Part shown: piece by piece, positions 7,207 through 14,521 of the stretch | Layout of the letters: the number at the start of each line of letters is the position of its first letter | Numbering within the stretch: the stretch's first letter is position 1 | NCBI GenBank assembly: GCA_966128725.1 | Contig: CBHYLN010000118.1 | Coordinates: forward strand, 1 to 16,754 | Reading direction: 5' to 3' | DNA from: JAFDZV01 sp966128725 | GTDB lineage: Bacteria; Bacteroidota; Ignavibacteria; OLB7 | DNA: 16,754 bases | Notes under the pieces: generated by a model | Databases searched by the model: none | Told to the model about the DNA's origin: nothing | Seen by the model: the letters and a program-made list of their open reading frames with translations, nothing else | Program-made: the position numbers and the translations under genes

Positions 7207-7761
7207 ATGCTCATGCGTGTTTTGATTGCACTTGCCGCCACGGCCGCGCTCTGTACATCACTGTTCCCGGGCATCGTCGTGGCCGAGGTTGTGGAATCCA
7301 CAACCTCGGGGTTTCTGGTACGGAACGTTGTGGTTGTCCATGCCTCGCCTGATTCCGCCTATCGTGCCCTCGTTGGTCGTGTTGGTGACTGGTGGAGTCC
7401 GGCTCACACGTTCTCGGGCAATGCCCATAACCTTGCGATCGACGCGCGGCCCGGCGGCTGCTTCTGCGAACAACTGCCCAACGGAGGCGTGCGCCATCTG
7501 GAAGTAGTGTATGCCGATCCCGGCCGTGTGCTTCGTCTGGTTGGTGGCCTTGGCCCACTGCAGGCCTGCGGGGTGGCCGGCAGCATGAGCTTCGCGTTCG
7601 CGCCCAGGGGTGATTCCACCGCAATCGAGATGAGCTACTCCGTGGGCGGTTACTGCCGGCCCTCGGTGCAGGCGCTGGCCTCGCCGGTGGATGGTGTGTT
7701 GCGCGAACAACTGGAGCGGTTGAAAAACCTGATCGAAACCGGCAATCCGGTTGCGAGGTAG
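7207..7761 (+). CDS. exported SRPBCC (START/Bet v 1-like) domain protein
   Basis: A 184-aa protein with an N-terminal signal peptide (MLMRVLIALAATAAL...; cleavage near VVAE at about residue 27) and a single SRPBCC-fold domain at about 36-175. Recognisable parts are the first strand GFLVRNVVVVHASPDSAYRAL, the DWWSPAHTFSG block at 61-71, RPGGCFCE at 81-88, and the strand pair around SMSFAFAP...TAIEMSYSV. The fold binds hydrophobic ligands in a cavity; here the ligand is unknown. I chose the ATG at 7207; another ATG two codons later is possible, and the frame upstream has no ATG. It converges with the integrase gene, 56 bases apart. A periplasmic lipid- or hydrophobe-binding role is inference. 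Confidence 0.8.
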   Translation: MLMRVLIALAATAALCTSLFPGIVVAEVVESTTSGFLVRNVVVVHASPDSAYRALVGRVGDWWSPAHTFSGNAHNLAIDARPGGCFCEQLPNGGVRHLEVVYADPGRVLRLVGGLGPLQACGVAGSMSFAFAPRGDSTAIEMSYSVGGYCRPSVQALASPVDGVLREQLERLKNLIETGNPVAR

Positions 7762-7817
7762 CGTGCCTGTATGTTCCTGCGCGCCACGCCGAATGTGGGC
7801 GTTGGTGCGCCCAGGGT

Positions 7818-8789
7818 TCAGGAGTCCCGCGCACCATCCAACGGACTGCGCAGGCGACGACGGCTTGCCGCCAGCACGCTGGTGTAGATCATCGTACTGC
7901 GGGCGTCGCTGTGGCCAAGCAATTCCTGAACCGCGCTGATGGTGAACCCGTCCTCAAGCATGTGCGCGGCAAAACTGTGGCGCAGTGTTCGTGGGCTGGC
8001 GTGTTTGTCGGTATCGAGCGGAACGGCGGCACGCTGAATGGCACGTTGCAGAACCGACTCGTGTACGTGATGGCGGGTCATGGTGGCGCTGCCGGTTGCA
8101 CGAACGCGGCGCGATGCGGGGAAAACGTATTGCCAACGCCAGGCGCGGGCGGTGTTGGCGGCGCTGGCGGCCAGGTTGATCGGCAGATCCACCGCGCCGT
8201 ACCCTTCGTCGATGTCGGCCCGGTGCAGCTCGCGAACCGTTGCCAGATGCTCGCGCAGCGGTCCGGCCAGCGATGCCGGCAGCACCGTTCGGCGCTCGGT
8301 TCCGTCCTTCACATTTCGCACCACGATCTCACCGCTCTCGAAGTCCAGATCCCGCACTCGTAGTGCAACACATTCGGCCAGGCGCAGCCCGGATCCGTAG
8401 ATAAGCCCGGCCATAAGCCGCAACTGCCCCTGCAGGCCGTTGATGATGGCGCGCGCCTCGGCGCGGGTGAACACTTCCGGCAGGCCTCGCTCCTGGTGCG
8501 CGCGCTTCACGTTTTCGATTGCCGCCATCGGCCGTTCCAGCACCCTGCGATACAGGAATCGAACCGCGTTCAGGGCAAGATTGCGCGTGGCGGGCGAGGC
8601 GCCGTGGCGGCGCTCCAGGCTTTGCACAAACGATCGTACATGATCGGCGCCCAGCGTTTCCGGCGCGTTGTAGTCGTGGTGTTGAACAAATCGGCCAATC
8701 CAATACAGGTAGGCCTCCTCGGTGCGCGGGCTCATGCCGCGCTCGTGCATGGTGGCGCGAACACGCGCCAGGATCTGATCCAGCTTCAT
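7818..8789 (-). CDS. intI: tyrosine recombinase of integron-integrase (IntI) type
   Basis: A 323-aa site-specific recombinase, close to the length of IntI1 (337 aa). The N-terminal SAM-like DNA-binding domain (1-95) contains MSPRTEEAYLYWIGRFV. The catalytic domain has R136 (YGSGLRLAE), K161, R270 and H293 (LLGHSDARSTM) and the nucleophile Y302 (IYT). Between them, residues about 190-255 (DLP...RAWRWQYVFPASR...RHHVHESVLQRAIQRA) match the extra segment that separates integron integrases from XerC/XerD, and the C-terminus carries the IntI-like RSPLD. One oddity is that the usual PHTLRH reads PRTLRH, so the first histidine of the HxxR box is Arg267. The start at 8789 is chosen by homology; the frame continues upstream without similarity. 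As in integrons, the gene points away from the neighbouring plus-strand cluster. No attC array was found. Confidence 0.85.
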   Translation of the reverse strand: MKLDQILARVRATMHERGMSPRTEEAYLYWIGRFVQHHDYNAPETLGADHVRSFVQSLERRHGASPATRNLALNAVRFLYRRVLERPMAAIENVKRAHQERGLPEVFTRAEARAIINGLQGQLRLMAGLIYGSGLRLAECVALRVRDLDFESGEIVVRNVKDGTERRTVLPASLAGPLREHLATVRELHRADIDEGYGAVDLPINLAASAANTARAWRWQYVFPASRRVRATGSATMTRHHVHESVLQRAIQRAAVPLDTDKHASPRTLRHSFAAHMLEDGFTISAVQELLGHSDARSTMIYTSVLAASRRRLRSPLDGARDS

Positions 8790-9289
8790 GGTGTGTGGTG
8801 GTTCTCTGCGTTTCGAAGATGTGTTTTGCGATGGCGGTGTTGCGCCCGCGTTCTGCCACGCGTCGACGTTTTCCGGTGGTGCTCGGGATGGTGTGGAACC
8901 TCGTCGCCATTCCCGTGCCGCATTCAAGCGAACGCGGCTTCGGTACGGCGAATGCAACGGACGATATCGCGCGGTTGATGGCGATGTCGCGGCGGCCGAA
9001 CAGTGTAATTGGAAAGCGCTGTGCGTTGTGGCAAGCGGCTGCAATCTATTGCGCGAAATGCCCGCGCGCAAGGGGGAGGGGGACCTGAACGAGAAAAGAT
9101 CGAAGAATTGTTTGATGCGATGCGGATGCCCGCGGCCTAACCGACAAAGTACACGGATTAGGCCGCGAGCGCTGGCTTCGGCATCCGTGCGGAACTACAT
9201 TGGCGTATCGGCAGCGACGTGCCGAATGATGTCCGTTATCACCAACATGCGGCCGGCGCGCCCGATCACCACCAATACGCAGCACCACC
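8790..9289. other. 500-bp gene-free spacer between integrase and toxin
   Basis: This spacer separates two divergent genes and must hold the promoters of both. I see no convincing -35/-10 pair and no believable gene, although one frame is open through it. In integrons this position, just beyond the integrase start, carries attI. The only strong structure seen is the nested inverted repeat at 9123-9187. Confidence 0.6.
9123..9187. repeat. nested inverted repeat with integron core-like boxes
   Basis: The inner stem CGCGGCCTAA (9131-9140) pairs with TTAGGCCGCG (9158-9167). It continues by CCG/CGG (9141-9143 with 9154-9156) after a single unpaired A at 9157, closing on a 10-nt loop. The outer arms CGGATGCC (9123-9130) and GGCATCCG (9180-9187) also pair. 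The left inner arm contains GCCTAAC, a perfect RYYYAAC core box, and the right arm contains ATTAGGC, one base off GTTRRRY. The span between the boxes is about 29 bases, shorter than known attC sites. It could be an att-like recombination site, a remnant, or an operator. Confidence 0.55.
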
Positions 9290-12200
9290 ATGCGCACGTA
9301 TGCCGACAATCAGGACAATGCCGACTGGCAGGCACCAACAAACCGCGGCCAGCAGGAACGCCAGGGGCTGTGGCCGAATCCGAACATGCAGACCAATGCG
9401 TGGGGCCAGCGTGGCTCGGGAACGCCCGGCTTTGGAGCAGCCGGCAGCGGTGGCCCATGGTTGAGCCCGCCCGCCGGCAACACAAACATGGCGCGCGGGC
9501 ACGGTATGTCGGTTCCCGTTCCCGCGCTGGCATCGGCGCGTACTTCCCCATCGCAAACCATGGGATTGGAGAACTCGCCACTGAGGGAACATGGCAATAA
9601 CAATCCTGCGAATGCCGATGCAAAGTCCGCGATTCCGTCATCTGAAAAGATGAACGATCGCAGTGACGGCGACCCCAACGCCGATGCGGATTCACCCGAA
9701 CCCGCCGGAGTGCGTTTGCCGTTCAGGGTTACCATAACAGGCCCGTTAAGTGCCGAGGAGTTGCTGCGGGAAGTTGTGCGGCAGTTCTACGGCGTTGCCA
9801 AGTATGAGGATGTGCCAGTTGCTCTTCGCTCCGGATGGCGATGGGTGCATCCGGAAAAGCCTCCCGTGGTTTCCCAGTCCGATCTGGCGGCCGGTTACAA
9901 ATATGTCTGGGTGAACGATATCAACATTGCCCCGGCAACCGAGGCCGAGGTGAAGGGGCGGGCCAAGAGCCTTAAGCAGATGCCGAAAGGTTACCGCGAT
10001 GCGATGACCGACGAAGCGTACCGCCGGTTCTGGAAGAAGACGCAGTACAAGCCGGGGCAAAGGCTGGGCTCGTCGGCGTCAGATAAAAGCATGGCCCCGT
10101 ACTACGATATCATCCACGATAGTGTTGTTCGCGATCGGCAGCTTATCGATGCTCTTCCCGACCAGGTGCGCGACGCGTTCATGGACAAGGATCGTCTGAA
10201 ATCCATCCAGCCCGCGGAATTCGAAACGGTGTTGCGGATTGCCCATACGTTGCAGGGCTTGACGCCCGAGGAGTTGGCCGAGTACCGGAATCGAGCAACC
10301 ACGAACACAGACAATCTGTTTGAGCTGGAAGGCGCGGTAAACGCATTTGTGGAGGAGCGGAAACGGCGGCGAGCCAACGAGGAGAAGATGCGCACCGCCG
10401 GCACCAGGCTGTATGGGCTGGATGCGTTATACGATGAATATGTTAACTACAAGGCACTGGAAAGCACGGCCCACTATTCCGTGCCTCCACCCGGCGGCAG
10501 TGGGCTTGGCCTTGGGTACGACATCTGGAAGCTGCGGGAAGAACTGGAAACGAAGCTTGTAACCGCCGGAATCAAGGGTGGCATCCCGGAGTTCGAGCGA
10601 CTGATCGCCACGTATCAGCGAACCTTCATCGCCGAGACAGTGGATCTTGCCCACGAAATGCTGGACCGCTACGAACATGTACTGCTCACCGAGCAGGCGC
10701 GTTTCATGGATTACGGCGCCGCGCTGAAGCTGGCTGAAGCGGTTAAGATGTCCGGTGCGCGCGAGAAGTATACCGGATTCAACACCGGGCAACTGGAACG
10801 ATTGGACAGGACGGGCAATCCGAACATCGGGCCGCTGAATCTGAAGCCGAACACCATTGGCCATCACGGTGGCTCCGAACCCGATGCGCGGGATCTTCTC
10901 CACCGAGCTGAACAACACCAACAGGGCGAGCGTGCGGTACTATCGGTGGCGAAGGATAATCCCCTGGTCTCCAATCCCGATTTCAACCGCGAGCTGTTGG
11001 CGCATCTGCCGCCGGGTATGGTACAGGGCTTCATGCAGACGTACATCGCCGAGCGGCTCGAGGGGGTCCGGAACACCCGGAACCGCCTGACGGCCGATTC
11101 CGAGATGGTCTATAAGCTTGGCATTGTTGTGGCGGCCTCCAAGCAACGCCAACATGTGGAGCCGCATTCGATGTACGATAAAATCATCGACGGCTACATC
11201 GGCCACGAGACCAGTTCGGAGGAAGTTATCAAGACCGTGCTCGGGGTGCTTGCGATTGCCGCGAGTTTCATGGGGCCGCTTGGCCAGCTTGCCGCGTTCG
11301 GCATCTCCGCCTATCTGGCTGCCGACGAACTTGATCAGTTCCAGATGCAGAAGGACGCGTACCTGGCCGGCTTGCTTACCGATGAGCCAAGCATGTTCTG
11401 GGTTGCCATAGCCATCGCGGGAACTGTGCTGGACCTTACCGCGGCGTTGAAAGCCTTCAAGGCCGTTGAGCCTGCCGTGAAGGCGTTTAATGCAACCGGC
11501 GATCTTGGCAAGTTCACAACCGAGTTGCACGAATTGCAGCAGGCGGAGCAGTTTGCGAAGGCGAACCGACTTTCGGCGCATAACCCAATGTTTCCGGTGA
11601 AGGAGTCGGCCGAGATCTCGGACGAAGTGGTAGAGAGCCTGATCCGCGCGGCCAAATCGCGTGCGGATGCTCGTTCGGCCTGGAAGGCGCTGGTGGGCGC
11701 TCCGAAGGCGCTCCGTTCGGTTGTGGTGGCCGGCTCCGAGGAATTCGGCAAGCTGGTGTATGCGGTGTATCTCTCCATCAGGAGCAAACTCCACAACTTC
11801 CAGGCATTCGTGAAAATGGATGAGGCCATCGAACTGCTGGGGGACGTCCGCCGCTTTACGCCCGAGGAGATGGCGCTGCTGAAGGAGGGGTATCAACGCG
11901 CGTACCGCGAAGCGAATTCGCTTTTGGATATGGGGAAGCAGTTGAAGCTTACCGACGAGGAGTTGGAAGGCGTCTTCAAGATGCGTATTGCTCCGGATCT
12001 GGCGGCGAACCCTACCAAAGGTCAGGTGCGGTTCAAGCGTTTGATGGACTTCTGCGGCGATGATGTTGCACGGCTCGAGAGGCTGGCGAAGGCCAGCGGC
12101 GATTCGGAACAACTGATCCGGCTTGCAGGCATTACCGAGAGTGGCGAGCAGCTCGAACAATTTCTTAAGTTCATTCCTGATCCAAAGGAACTTCGTCGGG

Positions 12201-12793
12201 TCCTGCGGACAACCGGCCTTGATGGTGGGGTGGATACGTTCCGGTTCCAGCGGTTGATGAAGCAAATGGGACCGGGTACTCATTCGGCTGCTGATATCGA
12301 AAAGGCGCTGGAGGAGCTGAAGGTGCTGGACGGGAAGATTCTGTACGGGAGGGCAAAGGTTGCTCCGGCTCCTGGACAAAAAATTCAAGGTGATGCCCGT
12401 GTTCTTATCGGCGGACACTCTGCCAAAATTCTTAATGACCCTACTACATATAATATCGACCCCATGAGCATTGTCTATAATGCGGATAAAACAATAGAAG
12501 TTAAAGTGAAGAAACTATTGAGCACTAATCCTGTTGATGTTTGGTCAAAGACCAAGACACGGCATACTCTGGCCCCAAGTACGTGGAGCGATGACGACAT
12601 ATTACGGGCGACTGATTACGTAGCAGGGCAGCCCGCTGTCTATCCGCCAAGACTACGTGATGGTGCTACGCTGCATCGGGAAATTGTTAATAGCGTGGAA
12701 TGGGAAGTAATTAAGGATGTTCATGGTGTTGTAGTTTCATCGTATCCCACGGGTGGTAAACCAACAGCGCTTGCAACATTTGTAGGACCTTAA
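9290..12793 (+). CDS. polymorphic toxin with C-terminal EndoU-type RNase domain
   Basis: A 1167-aa modular protein, probably a toxin delivered into other cells. Residues 1-140 have no signal peptide and are disordered and rich in N, G, P and Q. Folded helical sequence starts near 141 (RLPFRVTITGPLSAEELL). Two hydrophobic segments at about 646-676 and 704-727 flank a polar linker with EPSMFW, a module I associate with toxins loaded into extracellular contractile injection systems (from memory, not searched). A long helical region (730-1020) leads to the tip at 1034-1167. There GGHS (H1043), KTRHTLAPSTWSD (H1092), a WSDDDILRA helix and a final SSYP (Y1152) follow the bacterial EndoU pattern, as in some CdiA and Bacillus LXG toxins that cut RNA. 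The tip DNA is about 46% GC against about 62% upstream, a sign of tip exchange. An immunity candidate starts 12 nt after the stop. Confidence 0.7.
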   Translation: MRTYADNQDNADWQAPTNRGQQERQGLWPNPNMQTNAWGQRGSGTPGFGAAGSGGPWLSPPAGNTNMARGHGMSVPVPALASARTSPSQTMGLENSPLREHGNNNPANADAKSAIPSSEKMNDRSDGDPNADADSPEPAGVRLPFRVTITGPLSAEELLREVVRQFYGVAKYEDVPVALRSGWRWVHPEKPPVVSQSDLAAGYKYVWVNDINIAPATEAEVKGRAKSLKQMPKGYRDAMTDEAYRRFWKKTQYKPGQRLGSSASDKSMAPYYDIIHDSVVRDRQLIDALPDQVRDAFMDKDRLKSIQPAEFETVLRIAHTLQGLTPEELAEYRNRATTNTDNLFELEGAVNAFVEERKRRRANEEKMRTAGTRLYGLDALYDEYVNYKALESTAHYSVPPPGGSGLGLGYDIWKLREELETKLVTAGIKGGIPEFERLIATYQRTFIAETVDLAHEMLDRYEHVLLTEQARFMDYGAALKLAEAVKMSGAREKYTGFNTGQLERLDRTGNPNIGPLNLKPNTIGHHGGSEPDARDLLHRAEQHQQGERAVLSVAKDNPLVSNPDFNRELLAHLPPGMVQGFMQTYIAERLEGVRNTRNRLTADSEMVYKLGIVVAASKQRQHVEPHSMYDKIIDGYIGHETSSEEVIKTVLGVLAIAASFMGPLGQLAAFGISAYLAADELDQFQMQKDAYLAGLLTDEPSMFWVAIAIAGTVLDLTAALKAFKAVEPAVKAFNATGDLGKFTTELHELQQAEQFAKANRLSAHNPMFPVKESAEISDEVVESLIRAAKSRADARSAWKALVGAPKALRSVVVAGSEEFGKLVYAVYLSIRSKLHNFQAFVKMDEAIELLGDVRRFTPEEMALLKEGYQRAYREANSLLDMGKQLKLTDEELEGVFKMRIAPDLAANPTKGQVRFKRLMDFCGDDVARLERLAKASGDSEQLIRLAGITESGEQLEQFLKFIPDPKELRRVLRTTGLDGGVDTFRFQRLMKQMGPGTHSAADIEKALEELKVLDGKILYGRAKVAPAPGQKIQGDARVLIGGHSAKILNDPTTYNIDPMSIVYNADKTIEVKVKKLLSTNPVDVWSKTKTRHTLAPSTWSDDDILRATDYVAGQPAVYPPRLRDGATLHREIVNSVEWEVIKDVHGVVVSSYPTGGKPTALATFVGP

Positions 12794-12805
12794 ACATACA
12801 CCGAC

Positions 12806-13216
12806 ATGCCATTCACGGATTTTGATGCGCTCCTGCAATTGGAGTATGGCGGCGACTTCTGGTCGGAAGATGCCCTGCTCCATGCCATGGCGCTGGTTGG
12901 TGACTTCCAGCCGGCCGATTGGGATGCCGTACGCGATGTGTGGGCACAACGTTCGAGCGATTGGATCGGCAGGCTTATTGACGCCCTGAGCAGTTGCATT
13001 CGCGACGAAAGCCGGGAGGTTTTGCAGGGCGTGTTGTACTCGGACGATGAAGCCGTGGCAATCGCCGCCGCGCTGGGCCTTGCGGAGATGGCCACCGATG
13101 GTTGTGTCGCCGATCCTTCGTGCCGGCCAAGGGTTCAGGAGCTTGCGGATGCCGCGCCGTCGGAGTTCGATCGCGAGGAGCTGCGGGGGTTGCTTCGTCA
13201 CATGGCCGGTTCGTGA
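12806..13216 (+). CDS. candidate immunity protein (first copy)
   Basis: A 136-aa acidic, all-helical protein starting 12 nt after the toxin stop codon, the usual place for the cognate immunity gene. It has no signal peptide, so it would act in the cytoplasm, where an RNase toxin would act. It is related to the N-terminal half of the protein at 13817-14464: both share F.(A)(D/E)DW......W..R...W, then L...L near an AA..LA..A helix and a late FDR..L..LL. The AA..LGLAEMA helix hints at HEAT-like repeats. No named family is recognised. Immunity is inferred from position, size, charge and the presence of a paralogue; binding to the toxin tip is not shown. Confidence 0.7.
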   Translation: MPFTDFDALLQLEYGGDFWSEDALLHAMALVGDFQPADWDAVRDVWAQRSSDWIGRLIDALSSCIRDESREVLQGVLYSDDEAVAIAAALGLAEMATDGCVADPSCRPRVQELADAAPSEFDREELRGLLRHMAGS

Positions 13217-13271
13217 TTGCCAGCGCATGGCCTCGGCTCGAACCGCGGGCATCTGTCCTGTACCTCGAACA

Positions 13272-13736
13272 ATGGGAAACACCTTCGATCTGTTTGTCGC
13301 GCATTTCACGTGCGCTGCGTGTGGCGTAACCAGCCAGGCCGATGACTCGACAAATGCGCAGACCTACATTCGGGACCTGTCCGAACGGGCGTGGCTGACC
13401 GAGGGACATCCGCTGGTGCTTGATCCTGAACGGATCGCGTCCGATGACTACGATGGCTACATCAGCCTGAGGGCGCCCGAGCCGGGCGCTCCGGTGTATA
13501 TCCTGACTACCTGGGAATGCTCCGCATGTGGTTCGCCGTTCGAGTGGGCCGAAGTGGAAGTGCGCCGCGATGTGATCAGCCGGATCGAGTCCGTCAGGTT
13601 GGATCGCGAGCACGTTCCGCGCTGCAATCTGATCTCACTGGACATAACGTTCCTTCTGCGTGTGCTGACCGATCAGCACTACGACGAGGCGAACCGCGCG
13701 GAAGTCCGTGCCATGCTTCAGCAAATCTTCGCGTAG
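13272..13736 (+). CDS. two-CxxC (zinc-ribbon-like) protein, possible accessory immunity protein
   Basis: A 154-aa protein with two CxxC pairs, C14/C17 (FTCAACG) and C83/C86 (WECSACG), which could bind one zinc ion in a ribbon with a 65-residue insertion. There is no signal peptide; the C-terminus is helical (NRAEVRAMLQQIF). I do not recognise the family. The frame is open upstream to 13047, inside the preceding gene, but MGNTFDLFVAHFTCAACG at 13272 is the natural start. It is 55 bases after the first immunity candidate and same-stranded, so it is probably in one transcript with the toxin. A role in immunity or toxin handling is inference from context. Confidence 0.6.
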   Translation: MGNTFDLFVAHFTCAACGVTSQADDSTNAQTYIRDLSERAWLTEGHPLVLDPERIASDDYDGYISLRAPEPGAPVYILTTWECSACGSPFEWAEVEVRRDVISRIESVRLDREHVPRCNLISLDITFLLRVLTDQHYDEANRAEVRAMLQQIFA

Positions 13737-13743
13737 TGGGGTT

Positions 13744-13775
13744 CGATACAGCGACGGCTTCCCTGCGCTGTATCG
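13744..13775. other. perfect 10-bp stem-loop between immunity-cluster genes
   Basis: CGATACAGCG (13744-13753) pairs with CGCTGTATCG (13766-13775) around 12 bases, 7 bases after the stop of the two-CxxC gene. There is no T-run and there are no integron core boxes. It may stabilise or separate transcripts of the gene cluster. Confidence 0.55.
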
Positions 13776-13816
13776 GACGGCTCTTCCATTCGATGTTGCC
13801 CGCCCGCTCAACAGCC

Positions 13817-14464
13817 ATGAACCAATTCAACCAGCTTGACCCATGCCTTGGCGGTTACGGATCCGGTGATGCGTGGTCCGATGTTGGCATTGTTGTTTGC
13901 GCCGAAATTGTTGAACGCTTTGAAGCGGAGGACTGGCGGGAGTTGGCGGCATGCTGGCATGGCCGGCCGATCCTGTGGCAGTTGCACTGCGTTGATGTGC
14001 TGGATGGCACAGGCGGTGATGCCCATCTGGAACAATTGGTGCAAATGCTGTTGAACGGACCGGATGAGGTTCGTGCGCACGCGGCCGTGTCCCTTGCCAA
14101 TGCGGCGCCGATGTACTGGCAGCCGGGCCGGGAAATCCATGAGGCGCTTCGGCAGGCAAAGGCCTTTGCCGAGGACGACTTCGACCGCGGTTGCATCGAT
14201 CAGTTGCTGACCAGGATTGGCGATGGTTCCATGCCGGAAGCCGGCAAAGGCAGGGCGGGCACCCTTGCCATGCCAACCAACCTCTCGCAACTGCCACCGT
14301 GGATACGTGCTGCAATCGAGCGGCTCCAGGTTGCCGACCCCGAGCAATGGGTTGTCCGTGCAATCCCGGCTCTGGGTGGCAAGTCGGTGATGGATCTCGC
14401 AACAACCGAAGAAGGGCAGGAAATACTGCGCGGATATTTCGCGAAGGTCGCGGGCCGGTTCTGA
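13817..14464 (+). CDS. immunity-like paralogue fused to an MbcA/ParS-like C-terminal segment
   Basis: A 215-aa protein. Residues 1-135 resemble the 136-aa immunity candidate at 12806-13216 (RFEAEDWRELAACWHGR..LW, then VRAHAAVSLANAA and FDRGCIDQLL). After a Gly/Ala/Pro linker (136-158), residues 159-215 form a separate domain: LPPWIRAAIERL, W178, PALGGKS (184-190), TTEEG (196-200) and a closing helix. The LGGKS...T.EG motif is typical of the toxin-binding C-terminus of MbcA/ParS/Xre antitoxins (DUF2384) and of similar tails in SEC-C proteins. The start at 13817 follows a hairpin. It is likely a duplicated immunity protein with an added module. The copperase gene starts 57 bases later. Alternatives are an antitoxin or regulator of the cluster. 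Confidence 0.65.
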   Translation: MNQFNQLDPCLGGYGSGDAWSDVGIVVCAEIVERFEAEDWRELAACWHGRPILWQLHCVDVLDGTGGDAHLEQLVQMLLNGPDEVRAHAAVSLANAAPMYWQPGREIHEALRQAKAFAEDDFDRGCIDQLLTRIGDGSMPEAGKGRAGTLAMPTNLSQLPPWIRAAIERLQVADPEQWVVRAIPALGGKSVMDLATTEEGQEILRGYFAKVAGRF

Positions 14465-14507
14465 AGTGTGGCGGTTGTGTATGGATCAGCAAAGGGCAAT
14501 CATCATG

Positions 14508-14513
14508 TATAAC
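14508..14513 (+). promoter_or_regulatory. possible -10 element of copB
   Basis: TATAAC lies 8 bases before the copB start codon. If it is used, the transcript would be leaderless or nearly so. No convincing -35 stands 16-18 bases upstream, so confidence is low. Confidence 0.2.
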
Positions 14514-14521
14514 ATTGCGCC

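Noticed and set aside
7762..7817. Bidirectional terminator between the SRPBCC and integrase genes
   Set aside because: An imperfect GC-rich pairing (GCGCGCCACGCC with GGGCGTTGGTGCGC) is possible, but it has mismatches and no T-run on either strand.
8788..9600. 270-codon plus-strand open frame across the integrase-toxin spacer
   Set aside because: The composition is Arg/Ala/Cys-rich without domain pattern, and it overlaps the toxin gene in another frame.
10940..12418. 492-codon minus-strand open frame inside the toxin gene
   Set aside because: It is an antisense shadow rich in Arg, His and Leu; the plus-strand protein continues uninterrupted with coherent helical structure.
12794..14521. attC sites between the toxin and immunity genes, which would make them integron cassettes
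   Set aside because: The gaps are 12, 55, 80 and 57 bases, and none contains paired RYYYAAC and GTTRRRY boxes. The hairpin at 13744-13775 lacks them.
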